Assembly (NCBI RefSeq): GCF_000373385.1
Contig: NZ_KB891316.1
Location: 1,037,799 to 1,101,798 of the forward strand
DNA from: Thiobacillus thioparus DSM 505
GTDB taxonomy: Bacteria > Pseudomonadota > Gammaproteobacteria > Burkholderiales > Thiobacillaceae
Direction: 5' to 3'
DNA: 64,000 nucleotides
The notes under the pieces were generated by a model. That model did not search any database. It was not told the origin of the DNA and was given only the letters and a program-made list of their open reading frames with translations. Position numbers and translations under genes: made by a program. Shown here piece after piece: positions 58,873-64,000 of this stretch. The first letter of the stretch is position 1. Each line of letters begins with the position of its first letter.

Positions 58873-59655
58873 ATGCTCGTCCATCCCCAATTCGACCCCG
58901 TCGCCCTGCAGCTTGGGCCGCTCGCCATCCACTGGTACGGCCTCATGTACCTCGTCGCCTTCGTCCAGGTGATCCTGCTCGGGCGCTGGTGCATCGCGCA
59001 CCGGCCGTGGACGAAATGGACGCAGCAGATGCTCGACGACGTGCTGTTCTACGGCGTGCTCGGGGTCATCCTCGGCGGCCGGCTCGGCTACGTGCTGTTC
59101 TACAAGCCGGCCGAATACCTCGCCCACCCGCTCGACATCTTCAAGGTATGGGAAGGCGGCATGAGCTTTCATGGCGGCTTCCTCGGCGTCATCATCGCGA
59201 TGGCGCTGTTCTCGCACCGCCACAAGCTGCGCTGGCTCGCCGTCACCGACTTCATCGCCCCGCTGGTCCCGCTCGGGCTCGCCGCCGGCCGGCTCGGCAA
59301 CTTCATCAACGGCGAACTGTGGGGACGCGCCACCACCCTGCCCTGGGCCATGATCTTCCCGCAGGCAGGCGACGGCATCCCGCGCCACCCATCCCAGCTC
59401 TACGAATTTGCCGGCGAAGGCCTGCTGCTGTTCGCCATCCTGTGGCTCTATTCGCGCAAGCCGCGTCCGGTCGGCGCCGTCTCCGGCGTGTTCCTGATCG
59501 GCTACGGCAGCCTGCGCTTCCTCGCCGAATTCGCCCGCGAACCCGACAGCTTCCTCGGCCTGCTGGGGCTGGGGCTTTCCATGGGGCAATGGCTCTCCAT
59601 GCCGATGATCGTCGCCGGCCTCATCATGCTGCGCTGGTCGCTGCGCCGCGCATGA
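58873..59655 (+). CDS. lgt: Prolipoprotein diacylglyceryl transferase Lgt
   Basis: A 260-residue membrane enzyme with seven helices. Catalytic and signature stretches are [18 protein letters not shown] and [14 protein letters not shown]. Lgt transfers diacylglycerol from phosphatidylglycerol to the lipobox cysteine of prelipoproteins. It is divergent from ilvD and coupled by a 4-base overlap to the following gene. Confidence 0.96.
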   Translation: MLVHPQFDPVALQLGPLAIHWYGLMYLVAFVQVILLGRWCIAHRPWTKWTQQMLDDVLFYGVLGVILGGRLGYVLFYKPAEYLAHPLDIFKVWEGGMSFHGGFLGVIIAMALFSHRHKLRWLAVTDFIAPLVPLGLAAGRLGNFINGELWGRATTLPWAMIFPQAGDGIPRHPSQLYEFAGEGLLLFAILWLYSRKPRPVGAVSGVFLIGYGSLRFLAEFAREPDSFLGLLGLGLSMGQWLSMPMIVAGLIMLRWSLRRA

Positions 59656-60011
59656 TCCTCCGCCTCTGGAAAGGGTGCGGCTGGCTCGGCGTCGCCGCCG
59701 CCCTGGTGCTGTCGCTGACACCGCCCGTGATCAACGAAAGCGGCCACACCGACAAGATCGTGCACCTGTCCGGTTATGCCGTGCTGATGTTCTGGTGGGC
59801 GCAGATCGTCGTCCAGCGGCGCTGGCGGCTCGCCGTGGCCGTCGTGCTGTTCGGCGGCGCCATCGAACTGCTGCAAGGCCTCACCCCGGATCGCGACCCC
59901 GACGTGCTCGACGCGCTGGCCAACACCGGCGGCGTCCTGCTCGGCTGGTTCGCCGCCCGCCTGCTCCCCAACCTGCCGGACACCCTTGGAAAGCTCTTCC
60001 GGCCCCGCTAG
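59652..60011 (+). CDS. VanZ-like small membrane protein
   Basis: A 119-residue protein with about four membrane helices. The pattern [16 protein letters not shown] and the acidic stretch [28 protein letters not shown] (shown as part of the VanZ signature GxxxExxQxxxxxRxxxxxDxxxNxxG) identify the family. Its start overlaps the lgt stop by 4 bases. Function in non-resistance VanZ proteins is unknown. Confidence 0.85.
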   Translation: MILRLWKGCGWLGVAAALVLSLTPPVINESGHTDKIVHLSGYAVLMFWWAQIVVQRRWRLAVAVVLFGGAIELLQGLTPDRDPDVLDALANTGGVLLGWFAARLLPNLPDTLGKLFRPR

Positions 60012-60036
60012 AAACGAGGCTATAATCCGCCGCACT

Positions 60037-60112
<76 letters not shown>

Positions 60113-60334
60113 TTTCAATATCCAACAACGTCCGAACTGGTTGTCTCGGAGACCATAACCTTGCCAATTGTGGGCCTAGCCAGTCCAACGACGGCACACC
60201 CAGCTCAGTCTGCTTCAACGACCAACAAGGGTAGTTCGCGTCAACAACGGCGACCGACTCCTCATCGGCCTAAGCAGCCGGTCAGGCTGACCGTTCCATA
60301 TGTCCGGTGTTCGGCGTTTACCCGTCAAAGCACC

Positions 60335-60421
60335 ATTCAACGTAGAACTAACCGGCGCTGCGCGGCTTTATCGCGCAGCGTCCAGCGACCGAAGGGAGCG
60401 AGGTTGAGCGCCATGTTATGC
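60335..60421 (-). repeat. attC site 1 (distal end of array)
   Basis: Minus strand: R'' GCATAAC (60421-60415), arm GGCGCTCAACCTCGCTCCC, variable loop, CGCCGGTTAG arm, R' GTTGAAT (60341-60335). The GrpB stop codon TAA lies inside R''. R' fits GTTRRRY. Confidence 0.88.
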
Positions 60422-60952
60422 GTCTCGCGCCACCGAAAGTACGAATTCTGTTTTCGCACGTGTATACGCCTCTCTATCGGTGCTGTGTTGGACCGCAAGC
60501 TCGGTCTTGAGAAGTGAGTAGCGATTTGCGAGTTCTGGATCGGAGCGCAACACATCGCGGAAGTGCAAACGTTGGCGCCATTCGGTACCACCGAGGACGA
60601 CAACGTGAAGGTGATGCGTACGCCGCCCGTTGGCCCAGCGCATGAACCAGCGCCGGTCTGTGAGCGTTGCGTTGAACTCTGCCGATGTGGTGTAGCTTGA
60701 CCTGAGGAGCGGTTCGACAAGTGACTCCGCCACAGCCATTGATTCAACGCCGGCCAGAATGTCGATGATTGGCTTGGCAGACATGCCTGGGATGGCGGTG
60801 CTTCCGAAGTGCTGGATATCGAGAAGTAGCAACGGAAACAGCGAGAAGAGGCGTTCACGCTCAGCGAGGAAAAGAAACGGCCACTCAGGGTTGTACGGGC
60901 ACAGCGCCACGTCCTCGTGTATCGCTCGCTCCAGAGATTCATCTTCCCTCAC
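60416..60952 (-). CDS. GrpB/UPF0157 family protein (cassette 1)
   Basis: A 178-residue protein of the GrpB nucleotidyltransferase-like family. The hallmark IQHFGSTAIPGMSAKPIIDI is present, along with NPEWP near the start and HHLHVVVLGG in the middle. Family members have a polymerase-beta fold and are common in integron cassettes and plasmids; the substrate is unknown. The stop overlaps attC 1. Confidence 0.88.
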   Translation of the reverse strand: MREDESLERAIHEDVALCPYNPEWPFLFLAERERLFSLFPLLLLDIQHFGSTAIPGMSAKPIIDILAGVESMAVAESLVEPLLRSSYTTSAEFNATLTDRRWFMRWANGRRTHHLHVVVLGGTEWRQRLHFRDVLRSDPELANRYSLLKTELAVQHSTDREAYTRAKTEFVLSVARDA

Positions 60953-60968
60953 TGCACAGCCTCAAGAC

Positions 60969-61055
60969 GCATAACGTAGAGCTAACCGGCTCGCCAAAGC
61001 GCAGCTTTGGCGAGTCCAGCGACCGAAGGGAGCGAGGTTGAGCGCCGGGTTATGC
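60969..61055 (-). repeat. attC site 2
   Basis: Minus strand: R'' GCATAAC (61055-61049), the shared CTCAACCTCGCTCCCTTCGG arm, a loop with CTCGCCAAAGC and its complement, CGGTTAGCTCTAC and R' GTTATGC (60975-60969). Length 87 bases. Confidence 0.88.
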
Positions 61056-61059
61056 GTTT

Positions 61060-61398
61060 TCATTCGTCTAGGAGCCTTTGGTCAAACCATACATCTTCGT
61101 GCCCTGGGGCAAGAAGAACACGCCAGCCAGGTGGTAGCGCTAAATACGGAACAATTTTTGGACAATGCTGTGCGAGGTGCGCGACATGTAGTGGTTGGTA
61201 AAAATCATCAGCGGTTGAATACTCCCCACCGTAGATATACCAGCCACACGTTCCGTTTTCCTGCCTATGACGTAATGCGTTCAGCGGCAGTAGATTTAAG
61301 GTTCCAAGGGCTATGCCTACTTTCAAATTTGGCTCAGCCGGCATGGCCGGAGTGGCGAACCGTGCACACACGGCTATTTGTTCAGGCGAAGCAATCAT
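61060..61398 (-). CDS. Imm33/DUF2185-like protein (cassette 2)
   Basis: A 112-residue protein. NALRHRQENGTCGWYIYGGE, then the acidic YSTADDFYQPLHVAHL and the end LPPGWRVLLAPGHEDVWFD match the Imm33 (DUF2185) family, predicted immunity proteins of polymorphic toxins that are also found free in cassettes. No toxin partner is next to it. Its start is 6 bases from attC 3. Confidence 0.78.
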   Translation of the reverse strand: MIASPEQIAVCARFATPAMPAEPNLKVGIALGTLNLLPLNALRHRQENGTCGWYIYGGEYSTADDFYQPLHVAHLAQHCPKIVPYLALPPGWRVLLAPGHEDVWFDQRLLDE

Positions 61399-61404
61399 CG
61401 TGAC

Positions 61405-61479
61405 GCATAACGTTTAAGGTAAGGGGCCGTCTGGAGGCGGCACGCCGGAAGACGGTCCCGCTTGACCCACGGGTTAGGC
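61405..61479 (-). repeat. attC site 3 (different family)
   Basis: Minus strand: R'' GCCTAAC (61479-61473), a 75-base site with CGTGGGTCAAGCGGGACCGTC and a complementary arm, R' GTTATGC (61411-61405). It lacks the shared CTCAACCTCGCTCCC arm of sites 1, 2, 4, 5 and 6, so this cassette may have come from another integron. Confidence 0.78.
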
Positions 61480-62085
61480 ATTGGGCGTGGTTTTCTTTTC
61501 ATCATCGGTAGTGACTCCCATAGACTTAAGCCACTCATCCGCGAGAGGGCTACCCGTCAGAAGCGCCGACCCAATACGGTTAATGTAAGAACCTTCTGCG
61601 GTACGTTGTTCTGCCAAGTCCTCAATGCCTCCGGGGAACCGAAGTTTGAAATTTACTCTCGCAAGTTGGAGAGAAAAATCAGCCAAATCATCTGCCGTGA
61701 AGTGAACAGAAATAATTTCTTTTTTTCGAATGCGCACAGAAGTAATTTTAGAAAGTTCCGCTTTAGACCATTGCCACATACCGTGAACCAAAGCGTCACG
61801 GTAATCTTTCAGCTTGAGAATTTTTTCGTACTGTTGCTCTAGAACCTTCCTGCGCTCATCCTCAGCTTTGGGAGCAACGCGCACTTTCCACAGATCTAAT
61901 ATTTCAGTGAACTGCAAGTTGTTCATCGCCCTGGGCAAGGCAATCTCCTCGCCCTCAAAGGTCATCAAGGTTTGCACAAAAATCTCGTGTTCGAGTGCGC
62001 CCCATTGAGCAATGGTCTTCCCAATTAGAAATGTTTCCCTTTCGGACAGTTCATCGTCCCATAGGTAAAAGTCGTCGTCGCTCAC
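61474..62085 (-). CDS. Uncharacterised cassette protein (cassette 3)
   Basis: A 203-residue soluble, mainly helical protein with a GTG start. A stretch KLKDYRDALVHGMWQW recalls the RxxxxH motif of HEPN-like proteins, but this is only a weak resemblance. The N-terminus is very acidic (SDDDFYLWDDELSERE). The stop TAA lies within R'' of attC 3. Function unknown. Confidence 0.7.
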   Translation of the reverse strand: MSDDDFYLWDDELSERETFLIGKTIAQWGALEHEIFVQTLMTFEGEEIALPRAMNNLQFTEILDLWKVRVAPKAEDERRKVLEQQYEKILKLKDYRDALVHGMWQWSKAELSKITSVRIRKKEIISVHFTADDLADFSLQLARVNFKLRFPGGIEDLAEQRTAEGSYINRIGSALLTGSPLADEWLKSMGVTTDDEKKTTPNA

Positions 62086-62092
62086 AAGATAT

Positions 62093-62170
62093 GCCTAACG
62101 TAGAGCTAACCGGCGGCGCTTTAGCGCCGTCCAGCGACCGGAGGGAGCGGGGTTGAGCGCCATGTTAGGG
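62093..62170 (-). repeat. attC site 4
   Basis: Minus strand: R'' CCCTAAC (62170-62164), the shared GCGCTCAACCCCGCTCCC arm, a short GGCGCTAAAGCGCC loop and R' GTTAGGC (62099-62093), a textbook core. Length 78 bases. Confidence 0.9.
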
Positions 62171-62196
62171 ATGGATTCTGTCCTATGAAGTGAGCC

Positions 62197-62553
62197 TTAC
62201 CTTGCTGAAACAATAATGCTTTGAATTACAGGCAACGCAAAAATGAGCGCGAATAACAAAGCGAGTTTTCCTTGAGATGGTGTTGGTCTGTTAGGTGTGA
62301 ACCGCCTACCGATATAAGAGCCCACATACCCAAGGGAAAAATGAACCAGTGAAAAGGCAATAAGGAACGGACCAGCTAATGACGCTGACGCGACCAATTG
62401 GTGCGTTGCGCCCATGTTGCTTTGCAAAAGTGTGGCTAACACATATACGGCTGCTGCTAATGCACCACCAAGCCAAAGTGACTTTTTTGAAAAGTAGCCC
62501 ACCAAAATTCCAAGGGTGATGGCAGCAACATACAAATATGATGATTGGCTCAT
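62197..62553 (-). CDS. Small membrane protein (cassette 4)
   Basis: A 118-residue protein with four predicted membrane helices (YLYVAAITLGILVGYF, LWLGGALAAAVYVLATLL, SLAGPFLIAFSLVHFSLGYV and LALLFALIFALPVIQSIIV). No family is recognised. The start ATG lies 5 bases after attC 5. Confidence 0.68.
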   Translation of the reverse strand: MSQSSYLYVAAITLGILVGYFSKKSLWLGGALAAAVYVLATLLQSNMGATHQLVASASLAGPFLIAFSLVHFSLGYVGSYIGRRFTPNRPTPSQGKLALLFALIFALPVIQSIIVSAR

Positions 62554-62558
62554 GATGT

Positions 62559-62636
62559 CCCTAACGTAGAGCTAACCGGCGGCGCTTTAGCGCCGTCCAG
62601 CGACCGGAGAGAGCGAGGTTGAGCGCCATGTTAGGA
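62559..62636 (-). repeat. attC site 5
   Basis: Minus strand: R'' TCCTAAC (62636-62630), the shared GGCGCTCAACCTCGCTC arm, the same GGCGCTAAAGCGCC loop as site 4 and R' GTTAGGG (62565-62559). Sites 4 and 5 are almost identical. Confidence 0.9.
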
Positions 62637-62978
62637 GTCGGCATTAGCACTACCCAGCTTTGATTTCCACTGCGTAAGTGGAAGAAAGAAGAAGCCGAGT
62701 ATCGTTCCTATTGGAAACGCAATGAGCAATAGAACGCCGACAACGACCGAGATCTTGCGTGAGATTTCAGATTTTACTTTGCTGCCCCAGGCTAAGCCTA
62801 AGTGAAACATCGACGGGATGACACTCATGATTGGAATACCAATTTTTCCTGATGCGGTTAAATCTGACCACCCGAAAAGCATAAGAGAACCAAACAATAC
62901 GGCGTAAGCGATAGCTAGCCCTATATGAAATCGACTGAGTTTCAAGTGATTTGGTTTGATCGGCTCGGCGGGAGACAT
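62631..62978 (-). CDS. Small membrane protein (cassette 5)
   Basis: A 115-residue protein with about three membrane helices (IGLAIAYAVLFGSLMLFG, IPIMSVIPSMFHLGLAWG, ISVVVGVLLLIAFPIGTIL). The basic stretch GSKVKSEISRK lies between the second and third. The stop TAA is inside R'' of attC 5. No family recognised. Confidence 0.68.
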   Translation of the reverse strand: MSPAEPIKPNHLKLSRFHIGLAIAYAVLFGSLMLFGWSDLTASGKIGIPIMSVIPSMFHLGLAWGSKVKSEISRKISVVVGVLLLIAFPIGTILGFFFLPLTQWKSKLGSANADS

Positions 62979-62983
62979 GTGAC

Positions 62984-63070
62984 TCCTAACGTAGAGCTAA
63001 CCGGCGCTGCGCCGCTTTATGGCGCAGCGTCCAGCGACCGAAGGGAGCGAGGTTGAGCGCCGGGTTGGGC
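62984..63070 (-). repeat. attC site 6
   Basis: Minus strand: R'' GCCCAAC (63070-63064), the shared CTCAACCTCGCTCCCTTCGG arm, a CTGCGCC/GGCGCAG loop and R' GTTAGGA (62990-62984). Length 87 bases; loop resembles site 1. Confidence 0.88.
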
Positions 63071-63073
63071 CAA

Positions 63074-63523
63074 TTACTCGGCAATTGATGCATTAGTAAT
63101 CCCTTTGTCTTGACTGATAGTGTAGGTGACATAATTTTCACAGCCCGACCTACAGTTACCACCTCCGTTGTAGAGAATACCGATTTTATTTTTACCAAGG
63201 CAGGTTACGTTCTCTATGCCGTAGATTCTAGGTTGAGGATTTTTAGCAGAGCCTTCGTCGCGCAAAATACGCGTGGATTTTGGAAAGCTTTGAATCAGGG
63301 ATGGAATAGAAAACTTCTTGCCACTGTTAGTCGTAAGATCCGCTTTTTCACTTTGGATTGGTGAAACGGTTGGGCAAGTATCTTCAATCTCGCAACGCAT
63401 GCCAGTTGTATGAACCACGGCGGCTGGGCATTTATAGGTATTTTCATAAGGCACGATTTGTAAATCTTCAGCAAGGGCACCAGCAAAAGTGCATGTCAAA
63501 ATCAATGTCAAAAAGTATCTCAT
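63074..63523 (-). CDS. Exported Cys-rich hypothetical protein (cassette 6)
   Basis: A 149-residue protein starting at ATG 63523 with a signal peptide (RYFLTLILTCTFAGALA). The mature part has six cysteines, including TYKCPAAVV, GMRCEIEDTC and GGNCRSGCENY, which suggests disulfide bonds in the periplasm. No family recognised. A start five codons earlier is also possible. Confidence 0.7.
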   Translation of the reverse strand: MRYFLTLILTCTFAGALAEDLQIVPYENTYKCPAAVVHTTGMRCEIEDTCPTVSPIQSEKADLTTNSGKKFSIPSLIQSFPKSTRILRDEGSAKNPQPRIYGIENVTCLGKNKIGILYNGGGNCRSGCENYVTYTISQDKGITNASIAE

Positions 63524-63532
63524 CGTGTTAAG

Positions 63533-63616
63533 GCCCAATGCGTACTGCCATAACCGGCGTGCAAAAGCAGAGCGAAACGGCGCTTTTGCACGTCCGGGTT
63601 GATGGCGTTGTTAGCC
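63533..63616 (-). repeat. attC-like site 7 (degenerate R')
   Basis: Minus strand: R'' GGCTAAC (63616-63610), arms CGTGCAAAAGCGCCGTTT and GCTTTTGCACGCC paired, ending ATTGGGC (63539-63533) where R' should be GTTGGGC. The shared arm of the other sites is missing. Confidence 0.65.
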
Positions 63617-64000
63617 AGCCGTTTCTCCAATGAAAATCACGGAAGCTGGTTTCTGGGTCTTTGGGTGGGTCGGCTCACGTACTTCACATAGCTGAAAACC
63701 ACTATCAACGAACAATTTTATCCAGCTCTCCAAGGTCCTAAAATACCACGGCGCCGGGTTAGAGAAATTGCTACTGAACCCGGCCCATGAACCTTCGCGC
63801 CACCCATCCCGGTATGGCAAGTCACCGCACGCCATCACTGGGTGAAGGGTTTGTACGACAAATGTGCCATGTGAATTTAGCAGGGATGGAACAGCCTCAA
63901 ATACTCCCTCAACCGATTCTTTTCCGAGTAACGCGAAGTTACAGACAACGACATCAACCAAAACTTTGAGTTTCCCAGCAGCAATCTCTTCGTAAGACAG
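63611..64000 (-). CDS. SAM-dependent methyltransferase, C-terminal part (cassette 7, runs off right edge)
   Basis: At least 130 residues of a class I methyltransferase, open to the window edge. Visible are SYEEIAAGKLKVLVDVVVCN, then FALLGKESVEGVF and QTLHPVMACGDLPYRDGWRE. These fit the region after SAM motif II in small-molecule methyltransferases that occur as cassettes. The glycine-rich SAM motif I would be outside the window. The TAA stop is inside R'' of attC 7. Confidence 0.8.
   Translation of the reverse strand: MSYEEIAAGKLKVLVDVVVCNFALLGKESVEGVFEAVPSLLNSHGTFVVQTLHPVMACGDLPYRDGWREGSWAGFSSNFSNPAPWYFRTLESWIKLFVDSGFQLCEVREPTHPKTQKPASVIFIGETAG

Larger units (their letters stand above)
60335..64000 (-). 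mobile_element. Integron gene-cassette array (seven cassettes, right end outside the window)
   Basis: Seven leftward reading frames, each followed by an attC-like site, fill 60335-64000. All cassettes have the same orientation, with the attC on the 3' side. Cassette genes normally read away from attI, so attI and the integrase gene, if present, lie right of 64000. No integrase is seen here. Five of the attC sites share one long near-identical arm, as in chromosomal integrons or CALIN elements. Protein genes here are AT-richer than the core genome. Confidence 0.92.

Overview
The window is a 64 kb piece of a high-GC chromosome, most likely from a betaproteobacterium of the Nitrosomonadales/Thiobacillus type. 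The basis is gene order and gene family: a pcm-rhodanese-tolC-waaA block, a tRNA-Met-miaB-phoH-ybeY-corC block, a zapA-6S RNA-formyltetrahydrofolate cyclo-ligase block, an ilvD/lgt divergent pair, and a RegB/RegA redox two-component system. I cannot name the species from sequence alone. There are no rRNA genes, no CRISPR array and no prophage.

Layout, left to right. (1) 1-7.2 kb is a copper region: the start of an Hsp20 gene with a sigma32-type promoter, then an ECF sigma/anti-sigma pair, a bufferin/HvfA-type RiPP precursor with EGKCG motifs, its MNIO maturase (DUF692) and partner protein (DUF2063), a PCu(A)C copper chaperone, an outer-membrane barrel and an OprC/NosA-like copper TonB receptor. 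(2) 7.3-18.9 kb is mostly core: regB/regA, uppP, a 7TMR-DISM diguanylate cyclase, thiC behind a TPP riboswitch, pcm, a rhodanese, tolC, waaA and a nucleotide-sugar epimerase preceded by the stub of a second copy. (3) 18.9-26 kb is looser: hypothetical genes, two exporters, a PilZ protein, a bactofilin, a small K+ channel and gene-poor stretches, one carrying a perfect 26-bp palindrome. (4) 25.8-36.7 kb is core: metK, methyltransferases, a pteridine-reductase-like SDR, the miaB operon, gluQ and a glycosyltransferase.

(5) 36.7-44.9 kb is a corrinoid locus. A leftward seven-gene operon (three genes of unknown or unusual type, then btuF-btuC-btuD-cobO) faces a rightward btuB receptor under a cobalamin riboswitch. 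Receptor, periplasmic binding protein, permease/ATPase and adenosyltransferase form a full uptake-to-adenosylation route. The three leading genes, one of them FhuF-like with a 2Fe-2S cysteine motif, are tightly coupled to it and are the best candidates here for undescribed parts of the pathway. (6) 45-60 kb holds zapA, 6S RNA, the liv branched-chain amino-acid ABC operon, a cytochrome c, a DUF255 protein, an ankyrin protein, a ParA-like ATPase, an unusual in-frame fusion of dihydroxy-acid dehydratase with a hexose-6-phosphate mutarotase, lgt, a VanZ-like gene and tRNA-Ala(CGC).

(7) 60.3-64 kb is an integron gene-cassette array: seven leftward cassettes, each followed by an attC site, running off the right edge. 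Five attC sites are near-identical, as in chromosomal (sedentary) integrons. The orientation puts attI and any integrase to the right of this window.
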